A stretch of DNA of 64,000 nt from Streptomyces sp. P3. Its GTDB lineage: Bacteria; Actinomycetota; Actinomycetes; Streptomycetales; Streptomycetaceae. Of this stretch, positions 35,063 through 42,809 are shown one piece after another (the first letter of the stretch is position 1; the number at the start of each line of letters is the position of its first letter). The translations under genes and the position numbers were made by a program. Below the pieces are notes generated by a model. That model was not told the origin of the DNA. It saw nothing but the letters and a program-made list of their open reading frames with translations, and did not search any database. Location of the stretch: assembly GCF_003032475.1 (NCBI RefSeq), contig NZ_CP028369.1, positions 6,076,001-6,140,000 on the forward strand. Reading direction: 5' to 3'.

Positions 35063-36253
35063 GTGGAGGGTGGAGATCTTGAACTGGGCGAATTGCTGGC
35101 CGCTGCGGAGGCGGCGCCGCCCGGTGAATCAGTCTATGTCGTGGCGCACGACCTGCAGAAGCGGTTCGGGGCGGAGCGTGTGTCCTTCCTGTTCGTCGAC
35201 CTGGTCGGTCAGCGGTTGGTGCGCCTCGCCGCGGCCGGCGCAGACCTCGCGGACCACGACGAGCCGACGGACCTGCTGGGCAGCGTCTACGACAGTGTTC
35301 TGCGGAGCCAACGTCAGCATGTGGAACCGGACGGGCAGGACGGACGGCGTGTCATCACGCCGGTCACCAACCGCGGCGACTGCATCGGCGTCCTGGAGGT
35401 GACCCTGCAGTCCGTCGACGACACCGTCCTCCGGCAGGTCCGCGACGCGGCACACGCGCTGGCCTACATCATCGTCACGGACCGCCGCTTCACCGATCTC
35501 TACCACCTGGGCCGGCGCACCACCGAGACGAGCCTGGCCGCGGAGATCCAGCACCAGCTGCTGCCCTCCGCCCCGTGCTGCGAGGCGGAACAGTTCACCC
35601 TCGCCGCAGGGCTGGTTCCGGCCGACGACATCGGCGGCGACACCTACGACTACACGCTCGACCGCGACAAGCTCCACCTGTCCATCACCGACGCCATGGG
35701 GCACGACACGAACTCGGCTCTGCTGGCCACCTTGCTGGTCGGGGCGCTGCGACAGGCGCGCCGCAGCGGCTGTGACGCGCTGAACCAGGCCGACCACGCG
35801 CATCAGGCCCTGCTGAGCCACAGCCGCGGTCTGGCCACCGGACAACTGCTGTGCGTCGAGCTCGACACCGGATTGTGCGAGCTGGTCAACGCCGGCCATC
35901 CCCGGCCGCTGCGGTTGCGCGACGGCACCGTCGAAGAGCTGAAACTCGCCGTCAACCTGCCGTTCGGTGTGGCGGCGCCCACCCCCTACCGTCTCCAGGA
36001 ACTGCACCTGCTTCCCGGGGACCGATTGGTTCTGCTCACCGACGGCATGCAGGAGCGCGGCGCCGCGGCCGCCGACCTGGCCTCGATCGTTCACCAGACC
36101 CGCGGCCTGCACCCGCGGGAAGCCGTCCGAAGCCTGACCGCCGCGGTGCTCGAGGCCTGTCACGGCAGTCTCAGGGACGATGCCACGGTGCTGATACTGG
36201 ACTGGCACGGCAATCGGCGCAGACCGGCCGAGGAGAGACCCGGCCCGCGGTGA
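35063..36253 (+). CDS. PP2C/SpoIIE-family serine phosphatase with N-terminal GAF-like domain
   Basis: A 396-residue regulator. Residues about 10-150 form a GAF-like sensor region, followed by a linker helix with AAEIQHQLLPSA and the SpoIIE phosphatase domain (about 190-385). Metal-binding acidic residues lie in DDIGGDTYDY, SITDAMGHD, LLTDGMQERG and RDDATVLIL. It would dephosphorylate an anti-anti-sigma factor and so release a SigB/F-type sigma factor such as the one encoded 1.2 kb upstream; the link is inferred. The GTG at 35063 follows GGGAGG at 5 bases. Confidence 0.9.
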   Translation: MEGGDLELGELLAAAEAAPPGESVYVVAHDLQKRFGAERVSFLFVDLVGQRLVRLAAAGADLADHDEPTDLLGSVYDSVLRSQRQHVEPDGQDGRRVITPVTNRGDCIGVLEVTLQSVDDTVLRQVRDAAHALAYIIVTDRRFTDLYHLGRRTTETSLAAEIQHQLLPSAPCCEAEQFTLAAGLVPADDIGGDTYDYTLDRDKLHLSITDAMGHDTNSALLATLLVGALRQARRSGCDALNQADHAHQALLSHSRGLATGQLLCVELDTGLCELVNAGHPRPLRLRDGTVEELKLAVNLPFGVAAPTPYRLQELHLLPGDRLVLLTDGMQERGAAAADLASIVHQTRGLHPREAVRSLTAAVLEACHGSLRDDATVLILDWHGNRRRPAEERPGPR

Positions 36254-36330
36254 TGCCCGCGGCGGGCCTCTTCTCGTGCGCGGCGGACCGAGGGGAGCCG
36301 CCTGAAGCGGCGCGTTCCCGAGGTCCCGGG

Positions 36331-36486
36331 TCACCAGTAGTGACGCCGCCCGGCGACCGCGTGTCCCATCGCGCCGAGAACCCACAGCACCGCTCCCACG
36401 GCCACCAGGATGACTCCGATGGTCCACAGGAAGGCGATGCCGGCGACGAGACCGATGACGAGCAGAATGACACCCAGGATGATCAT
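36331..36486 (-). CDS. Small two-helix membrane protein (DUF6131-like)
   Basis: A 51-residue hydrophobic protein with two transmembrane helices (about 2-20 and 23-42) ending in a short basic tail GRRHYW. This size and pattern match small DUF6131-type proteins common in actinomycetes. GGGGGAAG precedes the ATG at 36486. No function is known. Confidence 0.75.
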   Translation of the reverse strand: MIILGVILLVIGLVAGIAFLWTIGVILVAVGAVLWVLGAMGHAVAGRRHYW

Positions 36487-37163
36487 GGCTTCCCCCTCGG
36501 GGAGCGGTCGGCTGCCACGCCACGAGCGGCGGGACTTCTGACGAGAGACGAACGAGGCCTTCTGACGGGTGACGAAGGAGGAGGGGCGCGGCTGCCGCGT
36601 CACCCTGCCCCGGCCGGGGCAGGGTGCTCCTCCCCGTCGGGCAGTCGGGCGTCGACGACGGCGACGCGCACGCCCGCTGTACGGTCCGCCGACATGCTCG
36701 GGCCGCCGGCGAGGCGACCCGTCGCGCCGAGGCCGCCGGTCGTGTCGTGTGTCATGGCGATCGCCCCGCCCGTGTCCGATGAGGGTGCCGACTCCGAGTA
36801 CCCGCTTTCTCCGAGCCGCGAACGGGATCGCCACCCTCGAAACGGCCGCCCCCGGATCTCCGCCGTGCGTGCGGCCGACGGTGGTCGGGTGAGGGGGCAC
36901 GGCGCCCGGCGGACCGGACGTCACACGCGGAACCGGCCGCCTCCCCGTGCCCTGTCCGGCCCAGCCCGCGGGCGGGCTGTCGGGCAGGCTGGTCGACTGA
37001 GCAGAGGACTTCGCCCCTCGTCGCCACCGCAGCCGAACAGGGCCTTGGAACAGGTCTGAAGAGGGAGCTCCCGGGTGCCCCGTCCGCACGGACGAGGCAC
37101 CCGTCGTGTAGAAACGAACGGGCCCGGGACAGCGCGGGCCCGTTCACCACGAGGGGGAGACAC
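36487..37163. other. 677-bp spacer without a supported gene
   Basis: The stretch between the small membrane gene and the RraA-like gene has open frames, but they are Arg/Pro-rich and lack start sites or family features. Repeats of TCTGACG followed by G-A-rich bases occur near 36536-36570. The only structured element is the hairpin at 37117-37144. Confidence 0.5.
37117..37144 (+). promoter_or_regulatory. Leader hairpin upstream of the RraA-like gene
   Basis: AACGGGCCCG (37117-37126) pairs perfectly with CGGGCCCGTT (37135-37144) over an 8-base loop. It ends 19 bases before the start codon, just ahead of the GGGGGAGA ribosome site, so it is part of the leader or an upstream terminator. Confidence 0.5.
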
Positions 37164-37799
37164 ATGATGGACACGACCGAAGCGGCCGCCGCGTTCGCGA
37201 AGATCCCGACCACGACCCTTGCGGACGTCCTCGGCCGCGAGCAGGTCATGGGCACGGGCATCCGTCCCCTGTGGTCGCCGGTGCCCCGCGTGGCGGGGCC
37301 GGCGTTCACCGTGCGGTGCCCGCCGGGCGACAACCTCATGCTGCACGCGGCCATCCACCGCGCGCAGAGCGGCGCCGTCATCGTCGTCGAGTCGGGCGAC
37401 CTGGACTACGCGTTGGCCGGCGGCAACGTGTGCGCCGTCGCGCAGCGGCGGGGTGTGGCGGCCTTCGTCGCCGACGGGCTCCTCCGCGATCTGGCCGAGG
37501 TCAGGGAGATGGGCTTCCCCGTGTTCGCCCGAGGGGTGATCCCCTTCCCCGGCAGCAAGAAGGCGGTCGAGCCGCTCAACGCCCCGGTGCGCTGCGCCGG
37601 AGTCGCCGTGCGCCCCGGTGACATCGTCGTCGCCGACGAGGAAGGCATAGTGGTCGTCCCCTCCGCCCGCACGCAGGACACGCGCACCGCGGCCCGCGCC
37701 AAGCTCACCAAGGAGGCAGGCGAGAGCCTCGACATGTGGGAGACGGCCCACCGCGACCGCATCGACGAGATCCTGCGCGCCCAGGGCTTCGAGAGCTGA
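37164..37799 (+). CDS. RraA-like / 4-hydroxy-4-methyl-2-oxoglutarate aldolase family protein
   Basis: A 211-residue RraA-fold protein. The family core is visible in TTTLADVLGREQVMGTGI, GPAFTVRCPPGDNLMLHAAI, GGNVCAVAQRRGVAAFVADG with the metal-binding Arg-Asp pair (GLLRDLAEV), and RPGDIVVADEEGIVVVP. Family members either split HMG/oxaloacetate-type keto acids or inhibit RNase E. The DGxxRD motif favours the aldolase type. GGGGGAGA lies 5 bases from the ATG. It is a single gene. Confidence 0.87.
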   Translation: MMDTTEAAAAFAKIPTTTLADVLGREQVMGTGIRPLWSPVPRVAGPAFTVRCPPGDNLMLHAAIHRAQSGAVIVVESGDLDYALAGGNVCAVAQRRGVAAFVADGLLRDLAEVREMGFPVFARGVIPFPGSKKAVEPLNAPVRCAGVAVRPGDIVVADEEGIVVVPSARTQDTRTAARAKLTKEAGESLDMWETAHRDRIDEILRAQGFES

Positions 37800-38015
37800 C
37801 ACGCTCACAGGTGCCCCCACCGGAGCCCTGCCCGCCAAGACGGCCCGACCGCACCTTCGCCGCCAACGCCGCGGTGGTGTCGGTGCCGGGCCGGGTTCCG
37901 CCACCGCCGGAGCGGCGCGGGCACGGCCTCGGCACGGATGGAGTGACGCGTTCCCGGGCACAGGGCCGTCCAGGCCCACCCGCGGACACCGGCCCCGCAG
38001 CCGCGCACCTGCGGC

Positions 38016-38450
38016 TCAGTCGAGACAGAACTCGTTGCCCTCGACGTCCTGCATGAGGAGGCACGACTCGTTGTCCTCGTCGGCGGGCAGAAGTCGTACG
38101 CGTACCGCGCCGAGCGCGACCAGCCGTGCGCATTCCGCCTCGAGCCTGGCCACGCGCTCCTCACCCACGAGTGCGGTGCCGACGCGCACGTCGAGATGCA
38201 CCCGGTTCTTCACGGCCTTGCCCTCGGGAACACGCTGGAAGTACAGCCGCGGGCCGACACCCGAGGGGTCCTTGCACACGGACCACGCACCCCGCTCCTC
38301 CGGCGGCAGTGAGCGCTTGAAGTCGTCCCACGTGGCGAACTCCTTCGGCGGCGCGGGCAGGACGTACCCCAGCACCTCGCACCAAAAGCGGGCCACACGC
38401 TCGGGTTCCGCGCAGTCGAAGGTGACCTGGAACTCCTTGACCGATGCCAT
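38016..38450 (-). CDS. VOC/glyoxalase-like protein
   Basis: A 144-residue VOC protein of the glyoxalase-like type: EFQVTFDCAEPERVARFWCE at the N-terminus and QDVEGNEFCLD at the C-terminus, a pattern frequent in actinobacterial VOC proteins. The ATG at 38450 begins directly before the first strand; the frame is open to 38513. The substrate is unknown. Confidence 0.85.
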   Translation of the reverse strand: MASVKEFQVTFDCAEPERVARFWCEVLGYVLPAPPKEFATWDDFKRSLPPEERGAWSVCKDPSGVGPRLYFQRVPEGKAVKNRVHLDVRVGTALVGEERVARLEAECARLVALGAVRVRLLPADEDNESCLLMQDVEGNEFCLD

Positions 38451-38573
38451 CGGCCCACCGTAACAGGCGACTCGACAGCCTTCGGACGGAGCGTCATGCC
38501 GCGTTGCCCGCAAGGGACTTCGACCCGTGCACGCTGGACTAGGGTGCTCGCTGCGCCCAACACGAGGGAGATC

Positions 38574-39848
38574 ATGGAGTCCGCCGAAGAGTCACCGACA
38601 ACCATCAGCACGCCGTGGGGAATCGCGCCTTTCCGGCGGTTCCTCTCGGCCCAGCTCATCTCGGCGACCGGCTCCGCGATGGCGCCCCTCGCGCTCGCCT
38701 ACTCCGTCATCGAGCAGGGCGGAGGACCGGGTTCCCTCGGCCTCGTACTCACCACCAACACCGTCCCCATGATCGTTTTCCTGCTGGCCGGGGGCGTCTT
38801 CGCGGACCGTCTGTCCCGAAGCCGGCTGCTCTTCCTCGGCAACCTGCTGGCTGCGGGCGCCCAGGGCGTGCTGGCCCTGTCGGTGGCCACGGGACACGCG
38901 ACGACGGCCTCGATCGCGGCGTGCGGCTTCGTGGCGGGCACCGCGGCCTCGTTCGCCGGGCCGGCCGCGCAGGGCGCCGTAGCGCAGATCGTGCCCGCGG
39001 AGCATCTGCAACAGGCCAACGCGCTGCTCAGACTGCCGACCAACGCGGTCAAGGTACTGGCTCCGGTCGTCGGAGGGTTCGTCGTCGCCGCAAGCGGCGC
39101 GGCCTGGGCCCTGGCCTGGGACGCGTTCACGTTCGCCGCGGCGGCCGTCCTGTTGCTCGGTCTGCGCCTGGACGCCCCGCTCACCAGATCCGGAAGCGCG
39201 CTGGCGGATCTGCGGGCCGGCTGGACGAGCTTCTGGTCGCGTACCTGGTTGTGGACCTACACGGCCGCCGGCACCGTCCTCGTCGCGGCGTGGCTGGCGG
39301 GTTTCCAGCTTCTCGGCCCCCTCGTCGCCGTGTCGCAGTACGCGGGGGCGCGCGACTGGGGCCTGATCCAGGCGGCCTTCGCCTCCGGACTGCTGGCGGG
39401 AACCGTTGTATGCCTGCGCTGGAAGCCGTACCGACTGCTCATGGTCGCGGTCGCCGCCGGCGGTGCGCTCGTGCTCCCCCTGGCAGCCATGGCCTGGGGG
39501 CTGCCCCTGCCGGTCGTGCTGGGGGCCGCCCTGCTGGCCGGAATCGGACTCGACGTCGCCGTCGTCGCGTGGACCACCGTGTTCCAGCAGCATGTGCCGC
39601 AGGCGGAACAGGGCCGGCTGATCGCGTTCAACGGTATCGGGGAGCGACTGGCCATTCCGGTCGGCTACCTCGTCACCGCCCTTGCCGCCCACTCCTTCGA
39701 CGGACGGACGGTGCTGCTGGCATGCGCCGCGATGATCGCCGCTGCGACCGTACTCAACCTCTGCGTCCCCGCCGTTCACCGTGTCAACCGCCTGACTCCG
39801 GTCGACCGGCCGACGACGAACGACCGTCGCGAGGTGGAACAGACGTAA
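38574..39848 (+). CDS. Major facilitator superfamily transporter
   Basis: A 424-residue permease of the enterobactin-exporter/MFS_3 type with about 12 transmembrane segments. The motif GGVFADRLSRSRLLFLGNLL in the loop after helix 2 and GRLIAFNGIGERLAIPVGYL in the second half are typical. It probably exports a small hydrophobic compound or drug; the substrate is unknown. GAGGGAG precedes the ATG at 38574. It is divergent from the VOC gene at 38450, a pairing sometimes seen in resistance loci. Confidence 0.9.
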   Translation: MESAEESPTTISTPWGIAPFRRFLSAQLISATGSAMAPLALAYSVIEQGGGPGSLGLVLTTNTVPMIVFLLAGGVFADRLSRSRLLFLGNLLAAGAQGVLALSVATGHATTASIAACGFVAGTAASFAGPAAQGAVAQIVPAEHLQQANALLRLPTNAVKVLAPVVGGFVVAASGAAWALAWDAFTFAAAAVLLLGLRLDAPLTRSGSALADLRAGWTSFWSRTWLWTYTAAGTVLVAAWLAGFQLLGPLVAVSQYAGARDWGLIQAAFASGLLAGTVVCLRWKPYRLLMVAVAAGGALVLPLAAMAWGLPLPVVLGAALLAGIGLDVAVVAWTTVFQQHVPQAEQGRLIAFNGIGERLAIPVGYLVTALAAHSFDGRTVLLACAAMIAAATVLNLCVPAVHRVNRLTPVDRPTTNDRREVEQT

Positions 39849-39945
39849 CGGCCCGGCCCGGCGGCGCCGTCAGTGCGTCGGCGGGCCGTCCGCGAATCCC
39901 GCGTGCCTTGTCAGTCCGGGCGCGAAGTGCCCGACCGCGCCCGGA

Positions 39946-40578
39946 TCATGGAGCCAGGTCGCGTTCGTCCTTCAGGCGTACCGCCAGGTCGGGCCAGTGC
40001 GCGCACCACCGCGTGAGATCGTCCGCGGACGGCGGCTCCTGTGTGCGCAGTGAGATGAGCGGCAGGAAACGGACGAGCGTCCCGGTGGTGCCGTCGGCAT
40101 CGAGCGGGTTCAGGTCACTCACGGGCACACCATGCTCGTAACGTTGGGTCCAGGCACCGTGGTGACGGCGGTTGGTGTGCACCAGCCACTCACTGAGCGC
40201 CGCCACGACGGACATCCCGCGACGCGGATGGCCGTCCGGAAGCCGCTCCGCATCCGGGAGATCGAAGAACCGCAGATCCTTCGACGCCATCACCGGCTTC
40301 TTCACCGTCCGACCATGAGCGTCGACCCGGGTGTCGGTGCCTCGCCCGTCGTCCGCCACGGACACGGAGCCGTCGCGGTGCAGCGTGACGAGGCACCGGC
40401 CCCCCGCGCGATGGGACGCCTCGTCGGCCGCGTACGCGACGACTTCGAGGACGAGGTGCGCCGGTCCGCCGGGGGCGAAGGTCTGCGGCTCTCGGCGAAT
40501 CCGGGCGAGATGGTCCAGATCCACCGTACTGGCCCAGTCGTGGGTGGTGTTGGTCCAGAGGGCCGTCGATTCGTCCAT
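39946..40578 (-). CDS. GyrB-like GHKL ATPase domain protein
   Basis: A 210-residue protein resembling the ATP-binding N-terminal domain of type II topoisomerase B subunits: LVLEVVAYAADEASHRAG for the N box and SVSVADDGRGTDTR for the Asp-containing motif, followed by GMSVVAALSEWLV. In GyrB the N-box Asn contacts magnesium; here the helix reads EVVAYAADEA without an Asn at the usual place, so ATPase activity is uncertain. Lone domains of this kind occur in Streptomyces and have no known role. The ATG at 40578 is chosen. Confidence 0.75.
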   Translation of the reverse strand: MDESTALWTNTTHDWASTVDLDHLARIRREPQTFAPGGPAHLVLEVVAYAADEASHRAGGRCLVTLHRDGSVSVADDGRGTDTRVDAHGRTVKKPVMASKDLRFFDLPDAERLPDGHPRRGMSVVAALSEWLVHTNRRHHGAWTQRYEHGVPVSDLNPLDADGTTGTLVRFLPLISLRTQEPPSADDLTRWCAHWPDLAVRLKDERDLAP

Positions 40579-40698
40579 CCCGCGAGTATCCGCCACTTCA
40601 CCTGCGGCGTACTCCCGGAATCGGCGGCCCCCGGGCCCGTCGTCGTAAAGCCGGGCGGGGGACGAGTGCCGAGCACGCACCGGATGCCCGCGCACGCC

Positions 40699-41286
40699 CT
40701 ACCCCCGGCCCGGTGGCTGCGCCTTGAACGCATGCAGGCGGGCGGCGGCGAGGGTCTGCTCCGCGTCATACGCCTCGAAGGTACCGACACGTTGGAAGCC
40801 GAGGCGGGTGGAGAGCCGCAGCGAACGCTCGTTGGCCGTCTGCGTCACGATCAGGACCGGCTGGTCGGGCAGTTCACCGGCCGCGACGCGCAGTGCGGCC
40901 GTGGCGGCCTCGAATGCCAGCCCCGCGCCCCAACTGCCGCGTCGGAGAAGGTAACTCAGCTCCAACTCCACGCCTTCCTCGGTGACGTGCCCGGGAAGGC
41001 CGGGGGAGCGGCGGTCGAGCACCAGTGTCCCCACGCAGCGGTCGGTCCTCCTGTCGGCGACGACATAGGTGCCGGGCCTGGCGGCGACGGCGCCGACGCC
41101 GTTCGCGTCGAAGTACTGCTCGACGGCGCTCCGCGGCCGAGGTCCGCCGAGGTGGGCCCGGACCTGCGGATCGGTCTGGAGGTCGATGAGGGCGTCGACG
41201 TCGCCGTCGTGCGCTTTGCGCAGCCGGAGGCGGTCCGTGCCGATCTCCGTGGCGGACAGCGTGGGTAACGGGTTCACGCCGGTCAT
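40699..41286 (-). CDS. GNAT-family N-acetyltransferase
   Basis: A 195-residue RimJ/RimL-type GNAT protein (Acetyltransf_3). N-terminal TDRLRLRKAHDGDVDALIDL, core LELSYLLRRGSWGAGLAFEA containing the acetyl-CoA loop (RRGSWGAG), and the terminal NERSLRLSTRLGFQRVGTFE are characteristic. The acceptor is unknown. It ends 120 bases upstream of the GyrB-like gene on the same strand, and a second GNAT gene lies 22 bases upstream, so they may be co-transcribed. Confidence 0.88.
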   Translation of the reverse strand: MTGVNPLPTLSATEIGTDRLRLRKAHDGDVDALIDLQTDPQVRAHLGGPRPRSAVEQYFDANGVGAVAARPGTYVVADRRTDRCVGTLVLDRRSPGLPGHVTEEGVELELSYLLRRGSWGAGLAFEAATAALRVAAGELPDQPVLIVTQTANERSLRLSTRLGFQRVGTFEAYDAEQTLAAARLHAFKAQPPGRG

Positions 41287-41308
41287 TGTCCCGTGTCACC
41301 GGGCGGAC

Positions 41309-42283
41309 TCACTCCGAAGGCGCTTGCGGGAAGGGAGAGTCGTCCACTCCGTCTCCCGCTCTCCCCGGGGCGAGATCCTTGCTGTAGACCGTGGAACTGC
41401 GCCGGACCGTCATGCCGATCCGCTCGTACAGCGACAGCGCTCCGGTGTCCGAATGCGTCCACAGCGTGCAGGTCCGCATCCCGCGGACGTAGAAGGCGCG
41501 GAACGCCTCCCGCAGCAGCATGCGCGCGATCCCCCGGTTGCGGTGGTCGTGCCGTACGGCGACACGCTCGACATACCCCTCGTCCCTGCCCGGGCCGTTC
41601 AACGACAGCACCGCGCCGACCATCCGGTCGCCCGCGAAGGCGATCGGCGACGCCGCCGGTTCGAAGGTCGTGCGGTCGACGGTGTGCCGGGCCCACTCCT
41701 GGTAGGACTGCCGCCGCTGCTGCCACTCGTCGAACGCGTCCTCGGTGAGCCGGTGCACCGCGTGCCCGTCGCCTGGCCGGAACGGCCGGACCACGACTCC
41801 TTCGGGCGGCTCGGGCACGACCGGCTCCTCGGGCATCGCGATCTCCAGGAGCCACTCCGTGACGAGTGGGGAGTACCCGCTCGACCGCAGCAGCGCGACG
41901 GCCGTCCGATCACTGTCCGAGACGGTCTGGGCAAGCCGGTCGCCGCCTCTCCGGCGGGCCCTTGCCTCGGCCCAGTCGAGCAGCGATCGGCCGAGTCCCC
42001 GGCCTCGGTGGTCGGGGTGGACGTCGACCGTGGAGCGTCGTCCCCGCACCCACGCCCAGCCGGCCAACTGGCCGCCGTCGTCGTGCACGAGCACCGTGTC
42101 GTACGGGAGATCCAGCCCCGGCTGACCGAGATCGGCGGCGATGCCGTCGGCGTCGGTCGTGGCCCCATCGTGCAGTCGGTGTTCGCATGCGGTGACCAAG
42201 CGGTGGATTTCCCGGACGTCGGCCGTGGTTGCCGGGCGGCTCCGGTAGCCGGCCTGCGACCGGAGAAGGGGAGAGTCGGACAT
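41309..42283 (-). CDS. Tandem GNAT-domain acetyltransferase (MshD-like)
   Basis: A 324-residue protein with two GNAT domains. Domain 1 (about 10-160) has VHPDHRGRGLGRSLLDWAEA; domain 2 (about 165-305) has VAVRHDHRNRGIARMLLREA and LWTHSDTGALSLYERIGM. The arrangement is that of mycothiol synthase MshD, but sequence details and the presence of many such paralogs in Streptomyces leave the substrate open. The ATG at 42283 is chosen; the frame is open to 42373. Confidence 0.85.
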   Translation of the reverse strand: MSDSPLLRSQAGYRSRPATTADVREIHRLVTACEHRLHDGATTDADGIAADLGQPGLDLPYDTVLVHDDGGQLAGWAWVRGRRSTVDVHPDHRGRGLGRSLLDWAEARARRRGGDRLAQTVSDSDRTAVALLRSSGYSPLVTEWLLEIAMPEEPVVPEPPEGVVVRPFRPGDGHAVHRLTEDAFDEWQQRRQSYQEWARHTVDRTTFEPAASPIAFAGDRMVGAVLSLNGPGRDEGYVERVAVRHDHRNRGIARMLLREAFRAFYVRGMRTCTLWTHSDTGALSLYERIGMTVRRSSTVYSKDLAPGRAGDGVDDSPFPQAPSE

Positions 42284-42399
42284 GGGGTGAACCCTGCGCC
42301 GTCCGGGGGCGCCTGTCGAGCCGAATTCCTCGCCGGGGCCACGCGAGGTGTCGTCGCGCAGTCTTTCGGCCACGTCGTGTTCCGCTGCATGATGGCGTC

Positions 42400-42711
42400 A
42401 TGATCACCGTTCATCTGACCTACGAGATCGACGCCGACAGGCTGGAGGACTTCGAGGAATACGGCCGCCGCTGGGTCGGGCTGGTCAACCGCTTCGGCGG
42501 GACGCACCACGGCTACTTCCTGCCGAGCGAGGGCGACAGCGACATCGCCTACGCCCTCTTCTCGTTTCCCAGCCTCGCCGCCTACGAGCAGTACCGCACG
42601 GACAGCGTGTCCGACCCGGAGTGCCAGCAGGCCTTCGAACTGGCTCGCCGTACGCGCTGCATCAGGCGGTACCAACGCCGCTTCCTCCGCCCGCTCGACG
42701 GCGTGTCATAG
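42400..42711 (+). CDS. NIPSNAP-family protein
   Basis: A 103-residue ferredoxin-like alpha/beta-barrel protein. TYEIDADRLEDFEEYGRRWV, FLPSEGDSDIAYALFSFPSL and AAYEQYR match NIPSNAP domains. The ATG at 42400 lacks a good ribosome site, and the gene is divergent from the tandem GNAT gene. It could be a small stress-linked monooxygenase-like protein; its role is unknown. Confidence 0.8.
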   Translation: MITVHLTYEIDADRLEDFEEYGRRWVGLVNRFGGTHHGYFLPSEGDSDIAYALFSFPSLAAYEQYRTDSVSDPECQQAFELARRTRCIRRYQRRFLRPLDGVS

Positions 42712-42747
42712 CCCGCTCGACGGCACGCCCCGGTGGTCCCGCGGCCT

Positions 42748-42785
42748 CGCGCCCCGGCCGCGGATCCGGCCGAGCGCCGGGCGCG
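42748..42785. terminator. Possible bidirectional terminator between NIPSNAP and rph genes
   Basis: CGCGCCCCGGC (42748-42758) can pair with GCCGGGCGCG (42776-42785) with one bulged base. It lies between two converging genes. The surrounding GC richness makes chance pairing possible. Confidence 0.35.
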
Positions 42786-42809
42786 GGGCCACCAGGGACG
42801 CCCGATCGG

